Assembly: GCA_011523845.1 (NCBI GenBank)
Contig: WTFV01000254.1
Location: 3,740-67,739 of the forward strand
DNA: 64,000 bases
DNA from: Acidobacteriota bacterium
GTDB taxonomy: Bacteria; Acidobacteriota; Vicinamibacteria; Vicinamibacterales; UBA8438
Reading direction: 5' to 3'
The notes under the pieces are model-generated. The model made no database searches. It was given only the letters and a program-made list of their open reading frames with translations, and had not been told where the DNA came from. Made by a program: the position numbers and the translations under genes. Shown one piece after another: positions 1 to 7,928 of this stretch (the first letter of the stretch is position 1; each line of letters begins with the position of its first letter).

Positions 1-257
1 CTCTCCTGCCGTCCGGCGCCTGCCCGCGGACCCGTACTGCCCCGCGGGCGGATGGTGGCCACCGCATGCTTGAAGAGCAGGACGTCCGATTCGTCGTGCT
101 CGACGAGCAGCGCGTAGCGATCGAAGCTCTTGATCCTGCCGTCGACCTCGGTGCCGTCCATCAGCCGCACGGTCACGCGCAGCCGCTCGCGGCGCGCGCC
201 GTTCAGAAAGACGTCCTGCAGGTTCGATACGGCCTGACGATCACCCGGTGTCGGCAT
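1..257 (-). CDS. hfq: RNA chaperone Hfq (3' end outside window)
   Basis: Hfq forms hexameric rings that pair small RNAs with mRNAs in the cytoplasm. Reading leftward from an ATG at 257 gives 85 codons with no stop before the window edge. The product contains the Sm1-like stretch FLNGARRERLRVTVRLMDG and the Sm2-like stretch FKHAVATIRP, matching the order and spacing of E. coli Hfq (FLN..RRER, then YKHAIS). The start overlaps the end of miaA by 17 bases, and miaA-hfq is a classic gene pair, which supports both the identification and translational coupling. The middle of the Sm fold (RIKSFDRYALLVEHDES) is recognisable. The C-terminal tail seen so far is Gly/Arg/Ala rich. Confidence 0.9.
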   Translation of the reverse strand, partial: MPTPGDRQAVSNLQDVFLNGARRERLRVTVRLMDGTEVDGRIKSFDRYALLVEHDESDVLLFKHAVATIRPRGSTGPRAGAGRQE

Positions 258-1227
258 GCTGCGGATTGGAAGGCGCCCGCCGCGCGGAATGCGCGTCGAA
301 CGTCGCCAGGACCTCGGCCAGCGCGTCGGGATGCTCGCCCGGCCGCGAAATCCATCGTAGATTAGGTTCTTTTCGGAACCAGATCAACTGACGACGCGAA
401 TAGCGGCGGTTCTCCTGGACGATGAGCTCCCGCGTGGCCCGCTCGTCGCGCACGCCCCGCAGATGCTCCAGCACTTGCCGGTAGACCAGCCCGCTGAACG
501 GATGGGCATCGTCGGGCACGCCGGCCGCCAGCGCCCGGCGGACCTCGTCGAGAATGCCGCGCTCGAACTGCCGGTCGACGCGGCGGGCAACACGCCGTGC
601 GGTCTCGTCGGCCGGCAGCCGAAGCGCGAACGGCAGCACGTCGTAGTCCTCCAGCGGCGACCGGGTGTCGTCGAAATGGGCGGTCAGCGTTCGCCCGGTA
701 AGCAGGTACACCTCCAGGGCCCGCACGAGCCGCTTCTCGTCCCGCGGCTGAATCCGCAGGGCCGACCCGGGGTCGACGCGCGTCACCCAGCGATGCAGCC
801 GCTCGACGCCCCGCCGGGCCGCGACGCGGTGCAGCCGCGCCCGCAGCCGGTCGTCGCGCGCCGGCGCGGGGCACAGCCCGCGGACCAGCGCCCGGTAGTA
901 CAACCCGGTCCCCCCGGCGAGCACGGGGACGCGCCCCGCGCCGGTCACCCGCCGGACGACGCCGGCCGCCTCACGCGCGTAGCGCGCCGCCGAGTAGCGT
1001 TCGGTGGGCGCCGCGACGTCGATGAGGTGATGCGGCACGCCGCTACGCGCCGCCGGGGACGGCTTGTCGGTCCCGATGTCGAAGCCGCGGTACACCGCGG
1101 TCGAGTCGCAACTGACCACCTCGCCGCCGATGCGCAACGCCAGCGCCACGGCCAGGGCGCTCTTGCCGGTCGCCGTCGGCCCGAGGATGGCCACCAGGCG
1201 GGGCCGGGTCGGCGCCGTCACGACCAC
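241..1227 (-). CDS. miaA: tRNA dimethylallyltransferase MiaA
   Basis: MiaA transfers a dimethylallyl group to N6 of A37 in tRNAs that read UNN codons. The 328-residue product is of normal family length. It opens with a P-loop (GPTATGKS, residues 16-23) followed by the substrate-binding segment VVSCDSTAVYRGFDIGTDKP, typical of this family. The later DVAAPTERYSAARYAREA and GGTGLYYRAL stretches also match. The start overlaps the stop of a possible 26-residue membrane peptide upstream, and the 3' end overlaps hfq by 17 bases, so the three may be translated as a coupled unit. I see nothing missing in the catalytic parts. Confidence 0.97.
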   Translation of the reverse strand: MVVTAPTRPRLVAILGPTATGKSALAVALALRIGGEVVSCDSTAVYRGFDIGTDKPSPAARSGVPHHLIDVAAPTERYSAARYAREAAGVVRRVTGAGRVPVLAGGTGLYYRALVRGLCPAPARDDRLRARLHRVAARRGVERLHRWVTRVDPGSALRIQPRDEKRLVRALEVYLLTGRTLTAHFDDTRSPLEDYDVLPFALRLPADETARRVARRVDRQFERGILDEVRRALAAGVPDDAHPFSGLVYRQVLEHLRGVRDERATRELIVQENRRYSRRQLIWFRKEPNLRWISRPGEHPDALAEVLATFDAHSARRAPSNPQHADTG

Positions 1228-1298
1228 CGGTACAGGACCCAGACGACCAGACCGACCAGGAACAGGGCCCAGCCGATCAACTGCAGGCGCGAGGGCAT
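1218..1298 (-). CDS. Possible 26-residue single-pass membrane peptide
   Basis: An ATG at 1298 opens a 26-codon frame whose product is one hydrophobic helix with a basic N-terminus and a WVLYRWS end (core LIGWALFLVGLVVWVLY). A GGGAG Shine-Dalgarno-like sequence lies nine bases before the ATG, and the stop overlaps the miaA start by ten bases. These are the signs of a translated, coupled small gene. I do not recognise a family. The peptide could be a small membrane regulator or a leader that feeds ribosomes into miaA. The alternative is a chance frame, because short hydrophobic frames are common. Confidence 0.4.
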   Translation of the reverse strand: MPSRLQLIGWALFLVGLVVWVLYRWS

Positions 1299-1324
1299 GT
1301 GCGTGCGCTCCCGTGCGACCTGTC

Positions 1325-2422
1325 TCAGGCGGGCGGAGACTCGTTGAAGTAGAAGGTCACCGTGAAGAAACAGGTGTCGTCGGGGTAGTCGTCCGGCAGC
1401 GGGTAGGTCGGGTTCGACGTCGCGATGGCGTTGAACGCGGAGTTGGTGAAGGCCCTGACCCGCGACGGCCGCATGACGTTCAGGTCCGTGATCGACCCGT
1501 CGCGGTGGACGTTGAACGTCAGCACCACGTTGCCGTGCATCGACATGATCGCGTACGGCATGAACCAGTTCCGGTAGACCTGTGCGACGAACCGGCGGAG
1601 CCACGGGCCGAAGTCCGCGCCCTTCGAGTCGAACTGGATGAACGGCGCCTGCTGGTTCACCCGTCCCCGCTGGTTGCTGAAGGTCTGGTTCCGGGTGTAG
1701 CGGTCGAGATTGCGCATGGCCCGCCCGAGCAGGCCGTCGGCCTGACGCTCGGCGCGCGGATCGAAATCGTCCGGGTCCGGCTCGCCGCCGCCGGGCAGGG
1801 TGAGCGCACCGTCGGCCAGCAACTGCTCGACCAGGTCCTCGGACAGGCGGCCGTCGTCCTCCCCCGGCGCCTCCGCGCTTCGCGATGCGTCCGCCGTCTC
1901 CGCATCGGGCACGTCCCCGGTCGCATCCTCGAACCGGGATTCGGACGCCTCCGCCTGCCGATCGAGCGCCGCGTCGACGTCGGCCGGATCCGGCTCGAAG
2001 GCCTCGGCGGGATCCTCGCTCTCGACGAACCGCATCGAGTTGCCGTCGGCGTTCGGCAGGTTGTTGAGAGGATCCTCGGCCATCGTGGGCGACTGCGCGA
2101 TGCGGTCGCGGTCGGACAGGGGCGCGTCGGGATTCGGGGCCGCATCCGCCTCGATGTCCACCAGCGGCTCGATGTAGACGAACGTGCGGCTCTGGTCGGG
2201 GGCCAGCGCGAGTTGCGTCTGCTCCTGCAACTGTGCGAGCTCGGCGAGCCGGGCCAGCCGCCGCGCCTCGGCCTCCTGCATGAACGGCAACTGCGGCGCG
2301 AACAGCACGAGCAGGATCACGGCCACGTGGGCGACCACCGACAGCAGGACCTGCTCGCGCCACGACATCGCCGATTCGATGGTCGGCGTGCCGAAGTACC
2401 GGTCCTCGAAGTCGAAGATCAT
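1325..2422 (-). CDS. TonB-like energy-transducing or periplasmic-spanning protein
   Basis: The 365-residue product has a cytoplasmic start of about 24 residues, one membrane helix (roughly 25-43), a helical then acidic and Pro/Ala/Asp-rich spacer (about 45-265), and a C-terminal domain. The end (QVYRNWFMPY, LTFNVHRDGSITDLNVMRPS, then a final strand with YPLPDDYPDD) fits a TonB C-terminal fold, where the family couples the proton motive force to outer-membrane receptors. The spacer is acidic, unlike the Pro/Lys spacer of classical TonB, and no exbB or exbD is adjacent. It could therefore be a TonB/TolA-type protein with another role. It starts 15 bases after ubiE and has no obvious Shine-Dalgarno. 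Confidence 0.75.
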   Translation of the reverse strand: MIFDFEDRYFGTPTIESAMSWREQVLLSVVAHVAVILLVLFAPQLPFMQEAEARRLARLAELAQLQEQTQLALAPDQSRTFVYIEPLVDIEADAAPNPDAPLSDRDRIAQSPTMAEDPLNNLPNADGNSMRFVESEDPAEAFEPDPADVDAALDRQAEASESRFEDATGDVPDAETADASRSAEAPGEDDGRLSEDLVEQLLADGALTLPGGGEPDPDDFDPRAERQADGLLGRAMRNLDRYTRNQTFSNQRGRVNQQAPFIQFDSKGADFGPWLRRFVAQVYRNWFMPYAIMSMHGNVVLTFNVHRDGSITDLNVMRPSRVRAFTNSAFNAIATSNPTYPLPDDYPDDTCFFTVTFYFNESPPA

Positions 2423-2437
2423 GAAGCGCCCAGTCGA

Positions 2438-3169
2438 TTATAGTCCGCTCTCGCCGTCACGGCCCCCTCGCGTCGCGGCATACAGATAAACGACGCCCAG
2501 CAGCATCCGTACCGCCGCGGTGTCGACGAACCCGGCGTCGTCGAGCAGCTCCCGGAACCCCGCGCCGCTCGGAAAGGCGCCGACCGATGCCGGCAGGTAG
2601 GCGTAGGCGCTGTCGTGCCGCGAGATCAGGCGCCCGACCCGCGGCAGCACGCAACGGAAGTACCATCGATAGAGAGGGCCGAGCCCGGGCAGCGTCGGCA
2701 TGCCGAACTCCAGGATGGCGATGCGCCCTCCCGGCCGCACGACACGGTGCAGCTCGGCCAGCGTGCGCCGCGGGTCCTCCACGTTGCGAATGCCGAAGGC
2801 AATCGTGGCGGCATCGACCGACGCAACCGGCAGGGGCACGTGCATCGCGTCGGCGCGCACCAGGCTGACCCGGCCGCAGAGGCCCCGCGCGCGGAGCTTG
2901 CCGGCGGCCTGGTCGAGCATGCGGGCGGCGAAGTCGACTCCCACGACCCGCGCCGCGCCGCCGCCGCGGCGACTCAGGGCGATGGCGAGATCCGCGGTTC
3001 CCGTGCAGAGGTCGAGGACCCGCTCGTCGCCCGTCAGACGCAACGCGCGGGCAGCGCGCGCCCGCCACCACCAGTCGAGGCCGCCGCTCAACAGATGGTT
3101 GAGCAGGTCGTAGCGCCCCGCGATGGCGTCGAACATCGCGGCGATGCGATGCGGCGTCTTGTCGATCAC
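2438..3169 (-). CDS. ubiE: Demethylmenaquinone methyltransferase (UbiE/MenG family)
   Basis: This SAM-dependent enzyme C-methylates demethylmenaquinone, the last step of menaquinone synthesis. The Rossmann motif VLDLCTGTADLAIAL follows the family-typical start FDAIAGRYDLLNHLLSGG. The later GIRNVEDPRRTLAELHRV, GGRIAILEFG and SAYAYLPASVGAFPSG segments are all characteristic of UbiE/MenG. I place the start at a GTG that overlaps the ubiX stop (GTGA), giving 243 residues. An ATG at 3136 is the alternative. Its place right after mqnP and ubiX supports the menaquinone role over ubiquinone. Confidence 0.95.
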   Translation of the reverse strand: MIDKTPHRIAAMFDAIAGRYDLLNHLLSGGLDWWWRARAARALRLTGDERVLDLCTGTADLAIALSRRGGGAARVVGVDFAARMLDQAAGKLRARGLCGRVSLVRADAMHVPLPVASVDAATIAFGIRNVEDPRRTLAELHRVVRPGGRIAILEFGMPTLPGLGPLYRWYFRCVLPRVGRLISRHDSAYAYLPASVGAFPSGAGFRELLDDAGFVDTAAVRMLLGVVYLYAATRGGRDGESGL

Positions 3170-3777
3170 CCGGTCCACGCCGGAAAGAGCTCCTGATCGA
3201 GACCGAGGCACGAGACGATCTTGCCGGCCATGAAGTCGGCGAGGTCGTCGAGCGTGGCCGGGCGCTGATAGAAGGCGGGCATCGCCGGCAGCAGTTGCGC
3301 CCCCGCCTCCGCGCACAACACCATGTTGCGCAGTTGCGGCAGGCTCATCGGCGTCTCGCGCGGCACGACGATCAGCGGACGCCGCTCCTTGAGCGCGACG
3401 TCCGCGGCCCGCTCGATCAGGTTGCGCGACAACCCGTGCGCCACGCCGGCCAGGGTCTTCATCGAGCAGGGCACGATGACCATCGCTTCACAGGGCGAGG
3501 TGCCGCTCGCAATTTCCGCGCCGACGTCCCGATTGCGATGGAGGACGAAGGCCTCCGGGGCGATCGCCACGCCGTAGCGCGCCGTCAGGTACGAGCCCAG
3601 GCGGTCGGCCGCCGCGTCCGGCCCCAGCTCGTCGGTCAGCAGCCGCCGCCCGAAGTCCGACACCACGAGGTCCACGCGCACGCCCGCGGCCAGCAGAGCC
3701 GCCAGCGTCCGCACCGCGTACAGGGCGCCGCTCGCACCGGTGATCCCGAGCGCCACGCGCGACGGCTTATCCGACAT
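3166..3777 (-). CDS. ubiX: Flavin prenyltransferase UbiX
   Basis: UbiX makes prenylated FMN, the cofactor of UbiD-type decarboxylases. The 203-residue product has the family N-terminus (ALGITGASGALYAVRTL), the central IVPCSMKTLAGVAHGLSRNL segment and the KERRPLIVVPRETPMSLPQL loop with the dimethylallyl-phosphate-binding residues. In the futalosine route a UbiD-like decarboxylase (MqnL) needs this cofactor, and no such decarboxylase lies in the window. The gene overlaps the preceding prenyltransferase by 11 bases and the following methyltransferase by four, so it belongs to the same transcript. Confidence 0.96.
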   Translation of the reverse strand: MSDKPSRVALGITGASGALYAVRTLAALLAAGVRVDLVVSDFGRRLLTDELGPDAAADRLGSYLTARYGVAIAPEAFVLHRNRDVGAEIASGTSPCEAMVIVPCSMKTLAGVAHGLSRNLIERAADVALKERRPLIVVPRETPMSLPQLRNMVLCAEAGAQLLPAMPAFYQRPATLDDLADFMAGKIVSCLGLDQELFPAWTG

Positions 3778-4621
3778 GGATGGCGGCCGCCGTCGCGGCC
3801 AGATACAGGATACCCACGTAGCCGTTCAGATCGAACGCCTGCTTCACGCGCGACAGGTCGGCGGCGCTGACGAGCGACTGCTCGTAGGCCAGCAGCAGCG
3901 CGACCCCCGCGACGCCGCCGAGGTACACCGGTCCCAGGGACGCGGCCCAGGAGAGCGCCGCCAGCGCGGCGACGGTCACGACGTGGAGCAGCCGCGAGAG
4001 GCGCAACGCCCGCTCGACGCCGAACCGGGCGGGAATCGATTGCAGGCCGTGGCCACGGTCGAAATCGATGTCCTCGCAGGCGTAGATCATGTCGAAGCCC
4101 GCGACCCAGGCAGCGGTGGCCAGCGCGAGCAGCCAGGGCGTCCAGCTCCAGCCGCCGCCGGCCGCCAACCACCCGCCGACCGGTGCGACGGCCAGGGCCA
4201 GTCCGAGATAGAGCTGCGTGTACGCCGTATGCCGCTTGGCCAGCGAGTACCAGAACACGATGGCAAGCGCCAGCGGCGACAGCGCGAAGCAGACCGGACC
4301 CAGCGGCCAGGTGACCGCCACGAACGCCGCCGCGGCCAGAATCACGATGATCCCCGCCTCGTGGCGCGAAACGCGCCCGCGCGGGATCTCGCGTCCCTGC
4401 GTGCGCGGATTCAACGCGTCGAATCGTGCATCGACCAGCCGGTTGAACGCCATCGCGGCCGTCCGTGCCGTGAACATCGCCAGCACGATCCACCCGACGC
4501 GAGCCCACGTGAGCTCGGCTTCCAGACCGGCGAGCAGGGCGCCGGTCAGGGCGAACGGCAGGGCGAAGACGGTGTGGCCGAAGCGAATGAACGTCGCGTA
4601 GGTGCGAATTCGAGACAGCAT
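3767..4621 (-). CDS. mqnP: UbiA-family polyprenyltransferase, probably MqnP
   Basis: This is an integral-membrane prenyltransferase of 284 residues with eight or nine predicted helices. It carries both Asp-rich signatures: NRLVDARFDALNPRTQGREI near residue 60, and YACEDIDFDRGHGLQSIPAR near 180. Family members attach a polyprenyl chain to an aromatic acid. Because it sits between the mqn genes and ubiX-ubiE, the likely acceptor is 1,4-dihydroxy-6-naphthoate, the MqnP reaction. By sequence alone a 4-hydroxybenzoate acceptor cannot be excluded. The gene begins 42 bases after the amidohydrolase gene and ends inside the ubiX start. Confidence 0.88.
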   Translation of the reverse strand: MLSRIRTYATFIRFGHTVFALPFALTGALLAGLEAELTWARVGWIVLAMFTARTAAMAFNRLVDARFDALNPRTQGREIPRGRVSRHEAGIIVILAAAAFVAVTWPLGPVCFALSPLALAIVFWYSLAKRHTAYTQLYLGLALAVAPVGGWLAAGGGWSWTPWLLALATAAWVAGFDMIYACEDIDFDRGHGLQSIPARFGVERALRLSRLLHVVTVAALAALSWAASLGPVYLGGVAGVALLLAYEQSLVSAADLSRVKQAFDLNGYVGILYLAATAAAIHVG

Positions 4622-4663
4622 GTCTGTCCTGCAAACGCCGCCGCGGAACGGATCCGACCGCCG

Positions 4664-5920
4664 TCAGTCCCCGGCGCCGGCCGGCGCGGCGCGACCATCC
4701 CGTGCTCCATCAAGCCAGGCGATCTGTTCCGGCTCGATCCCGGTCAACAGATATTCTTCCACATCCTTCGCCGTCTCCGGCGTCTCGACGGCGATCAGCG
4801 CCGCACGGCGGGACGGCTCGATGGCGCCGTGCGTGCGGCCCCGACCGAGGGCGAGCGCGCCGTCGAGCGCGGCGCTCCGGAGAATCCGTCGCGCCGGAAC
4901 CTCGGGCGCCAGACGGCGCAGCAGGGCCAGCTCGGCGAAGACGTTCAGATCGGGGGCGCTGGCGAGGCTGTCGGTGCCGACCGCCACCGCGGCTCCGGCC
5001 GCATAGAACGCCGAGACGGGCGGGACACCGGCGCCGGTCCAAGCATTGCTGCGCGGACAGGTCACGACGGTGGCGCCGGCGCCGGCCACGCGGCGGATCT
5101 CGGCAGGCGTGAGCTGCACGCCGTGAACCACCAGCGTATCGCTCCGCAGCCATCCCAGCGCGTCCAGGTAGTCCACCGGGCCGAGCCCCGGCGGGCGCCA
5201 CGCCGGATCCCAGCGGCCGCGCGCCTCGAGGATCTCCCGCCAGGCTCCCCGCCCCGAACGGAGGAACTCGCACTCCTCCCGCGATTCGGCCAGGTGCACC
5301 GACCGCGGCCCGGGCACCCGGGCGGCCAGTGCCCGGAACAGCGCCGGCGAGGCCGAGTACGGGGCATGGGCGGCGGCGCGGAGGCGCACGCGCCCGTCCG
5401 CGCGCCGGGACGCGAGTCCGGCGAGCTGCCCGGCCAGTACGGCCGCCCCCTCGGCCGCCACGTCGAAGCCGAGCAGCTCGCGAAAGACCACCGCCTCGAC
5501 CTCGCTCGCCTCCAGTACGGCGACCGAGTCCGGGGTGTTCGCGATATCGCCGACCAGCGCCGTTCCGGCACGGCGCATCTCGTCCACCGCCGCGGGAATC
5601 GCCGCCGACCGCGCGCCCGGAGGCCCGGATTCCAGGCGCCCCATCAGCGCCGCCGCCCACGCCGGCATCGAGGCCGCGGGAGGAACCGCGCCGCGCTCGG
5701 CGGACAACTCGAGGTGGGTATGGGCGTTGACCAGGCCGGGCAGGATGCAGGCTTGTCCGAGGTCGACGTCGGCGGTCGCCGGATCCGGGCGATCACCCGC
5801 GGCGGCGCCGACCGCGCGAATGACGCCGCCCGCCACCTCGACCCACCCATGCTCGATGGGCGGAGCGGTGATCGGCGCCACCCAGCGGGCGCGGTACCGG
5901 ATACGTCTCGGCGGGGTCAC
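4664..5920 (-). CDS. Amidohydrolase, probable aminodeoxyfutalosine deaminase
   Basis: This member of the metal-dependent amidohydrolase superfamily has 418 residues. Visible ligands are HTH in LVNAHTHLEL, the His of SVHLAES, the His of LVVHGVQLTP and the Asp of VAVGTDSLAS. The GTG start overlaps the mqnC stop (GTGA). Such enzymes deaminate 6-amino-6-deoxyfutalosine to futalosine in bacteria that use the split futalosine route (MqnX), and the tight placement between mqnC and mqnP makes that the best guess. A different deaminase substrate is possible. The genes for futalosine hydrolase (mqnB) and mqnD are not in the window. Confidence 0.82.
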   Translation of the reverse strand: MTPPRRIRYRARWVAPITAPPIEHGWVEVAGGVIRAVGAAAGDRPDPATADVDLGQACILPGLVNAHTHLELSAERGAVPPAASMPAWAAALMGRLESGPPGARSAAIPAAVDEMRRAGTALVGDIANTPDSVAVLEASEVEAVVFRELLGFDVAAEGAAVLAGQLAGLASRRADGRVRLRAAAHAPYSASPALFRALAARVPGPRSVHLAESREECEFLRSGRGAWREILEARGRWDPAWRPPGLGPVDYLDALGWLRSDTLVVHGVQLTPAEIRRVAGAGATVVTCPRSNAWTGAGVPPVSAFYAAGAAVAVGTDSLASAPDLNVFAELALLRRLAPEVPARRILRSAALDGALALGRGRTHGAIEPSRRAALIAVETPETAKDVEEYLLTGIEPEQIAWLDGARDGRAAPAGAGD

Positions 5921-7131
5921 ACCACGGACTGCCGGCGCTTGCCGGCCAGACTCCGGGCCGGATAGCGATCGAGCTCGGCCGGCACGGACGTGTCTCCCGC
6001 CTCGCGCGCGGTGGCCAGCTCCGTCATGCGCGGGACCTGCCGCACGCGGAAGATGGGGTCGCCGAGCACCCGATACTGCATGTCGCGCCGTTTCGGCACG
6101 AACCCGGCGTCCTCGATGTTCCGAACGATCTCCACCTCGTCCATGCAGTACGCGGCGCCGGCGGCGCGAACGACGTTCTCCTCGATCATCACGCTGCCCA
6201 TGTCGTTGGCGCCGTAGGCGAGACTCAACTGGCCGACCTTGCCGCCCTGGGTGACCCAGGAGGCCTGGAGGTTGTCGAAGTTGTCCAGCACCAGCCGGGC
6301 GAGCGCGAGAGTCCGGAGGTACTCGACGCCGGTCGCGCCGACCCCGCCCAGCTCGGTGTTCGACGGCTGGAAGCTCCAGGTGATGAAAGCGGTGAAGCCG
6401 CCGGTCTCGTCCTGCAGCTCCCGCAGCCGCAACAGGTGCTCGATCCGCTCGTCGAGGCGCTCGACCGTGCCGTACATCATCGTCGCGGTCGTGCGGAGAC
6501 CGGCTTCGTGGGCGTGACGCATCACGTCGATCCACTCGGTCGCCGTGGCCTTGCCGTAGCAGTTCAACCGTTTCCGGACGCGATCGACCAGGATCTCGGC
6601 GCCGCCGCCGGGAACGCTGTCGAGTCCCGCCGCCACCAGCCGGTCGATGACGGTGCGGGACGGAAGCTGCGACAGGCGCGACAGGTGGATCACCTCCGGC
6701 GGCGAGAGCGCATGCAGCCTGAAGTCCGGGTAGCGAGTCTTCACCGCCCGGAACAGGTCCTCGTACCACGCCAGCGGCAGATCGGGGTTGTGGCCGCCCT
6801 GCAACAGGAGCTGCACCCCGCCGACCGCAATGGTCTCGTCGATCTTGGCGAAGATCTCGTCGAACCCCAGCACGTAGCCGTCCGCTGCGCCCACCTCGCG
6901 GTAGAACGCGCAGAAGTTGCAGCGCGCCACGCACACGTTCGTGTAGTTGACGTTGCGGTCGATGATGTAGGTGACGATGCCGTCCGGGTGCCGCACGGCC
7001 CGCGCGGCGTCGGCCAGTTGTCCGAGCCGGTGCGTCGGCAGATCCGTGTACAGAACGAGCGCGTCGGCGGCGTCGAGACGCTCCCCGTCCAGCGCGCGCC
7101 GTACGGCCCCGTCGAGCCGGCGTCCGGTCAT
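5917..7131 (-). CDS. mqnC: Cyclic dehypoxanthinyl futalosine synthase MqnC
   Basis: This radical SAM enzyme cyclises dehypoxanthinyl futalosine in menaquinone synthesis. The 404-residue product has the full CX3CX2C cluster motif (CVARCNFC, Cys67, 71 and 74) after the family-typical IIDRNVNYTNV. Further along are LLQGGHNPDL, LDSVPGGGAEIL and SFQPSNTELGG, all MqnC hallmarks. The ATG overlaps the mqnA stop (ATGA), and the stop overlaps the next gene. It is intact, in contrast to the MqnE-like protein two genes upstream. Confidence 0.96.
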   Translation of the reverse strand: MTGRRLDGAVRRALDGERLDAADALVLYTDLPTHRLGQLADAARAVRHPDGIVTYIIDRNVNYTNVCVARCNFCAFYREVGAADGYVLGFDEIFAKIDETIAVGGVQLLLQGGHNPDLPLAWYEDLFRAVKTRYPDFRLHALSPPEVIHLSRLSQLPSRTVIDRLVAAGLDSVPGGGAEILVDRVRKRLNCYGKATATEWIDVMRHAHEAGLRTTATMMYGTVERLDERIEHLLRLRELQDETGGFTAFITWSFQPSNTELGGVGATGVEYLRTLALARLVLDNFDNLQASWVTQGGKVGQLSLAYGANDMGSVMIEENVVRAAGAAYCMDEVEIVRNIEDAGFVPKRRDMQYRVLGDPIFRVRQVPRMTELATAREAGDTSVPAELDRYPARSLAGKRRQSVV

Positions 7132-7928
7132 GCGTCGAAGAACCGCAACGCGGCCTCCTGCGGGACGATGCCGATGTCGGCGGCAGCGGAGAAGAACCGC
7201 TTCACCCCGGCGCACCCGTCCTCGGTCAGATCGAACTGCACGTTGTTCCGCAGATACTCCCGCGCCAGCTCCGCCTGCTCCTCGTCGCCGGGCGGATGCG
7301 CGGCCACCACCTCGTCGACCGCGGCCGCGCCTGCGTCGCGCGCGGCGCGCAACGCCTGCCCGTGCTCCGGCTTCACCGCGTCGCCGCGGCCGGCCCAGAA
7401 GGCCCAGACGAACGGCAGGCCGGTCATGGCGGTCCATTCCTCGCCCAGGTCGATCTTGTCGAGGTCGACCACCGTCTCGTGCTCGGTGAACAAGGCGATG
7501 TCGCCGATCAGCAACGCCGCGTCGCACCGCTTGAGCATCGCCTGCAGGTCGGGATGCATGGTGACGAATTTCGGCTCGATGTCGAACCACTGCGCGCAGA
7601 GGACGCGCAGCAGCGCCACCGCGGTCCGCGAGCTCGAATCGATGGCGATGGAACGGATGGCCGTCGTCGGTCTCGTCGTGAAGAGCGCCACCGACGCCAC
7701 CGCCCCGGTGGACGCGACCGCGATGTCCGGCAGCACCCGGTAGCCGGGCCGCCGGAGGTACTCGATCGCCGGGAGCAGGGCGAGATCGACCGCCCCCTCG
7801 TGCAGCAGCGCGGCGCAACGGGCCGGCACGTCGTACTGCAGCGAGAAGAGATCCGGACGAGCATCCAGCCCGTGGACGAGCGGTCTGGCGTTGAGATACT
7901 CGACGACTCCGAGACGGATGGCACTCAT
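7128..7928 (-). CDS. mqnA: Chorismate dehydratase MqnA
   Basis: MqnA removes water from chorismate to give 3-enolpyruvylbenzoate, the first committed step of the futalosine pathway. The 266-residue product has a periplasmic-binding-protein-like fold without a signal peptide. The start SAIRLGVVEYLNARPLVHGL and the segments SSSRTAVALLRVL and GLPFVWAFWAG are typical. I chose the ATG at 7928 because it overlaps the upstream stop as ATGA, like its neighbours. An ATG five codons earlier exists. Confidence 0.94.
   Translation of the reverse strand: MSAIRLGVVEYLNARPLVHGLDARPDLFSLQYDVPARCAALLHEGAVDLALLPAIEYLRRPGYRVLPDIAVASTGAVASVALFTTRPTTAIRSIAIDSSSRTAVALLRVLCAQWFDIEPKFVTMHPDLQAMLKRCDAALLIGDIALFTEHETVVDLDKIDLGEEWTAMTGLPFVWAFWAGRGDAVKPEHGQALRAARDAGAAAVDEVVAAHPPGDEEQAELAREYLRNNVQFDLTEDGCAGVKRFFSAAADIGIVPQEAALRFFDA

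Noticed and set aside
66..365. Plus-strand frame at the window start and other long frames antisense to miaA
   Set aside because: It lies opposite hfq and miaA, has Arg/Pro/Ala-rich composition without domains and follows from the high GC content, which leaves few stops in all frames.
2437..2442. TATAAT on the minus strand just before the tonB-like gene
   Set aside because: It overlaps the ubiE stop (CTA TAA), has no -35 box at 16-18 bases and would leave a leader of only about eight bases. Most likely chance.
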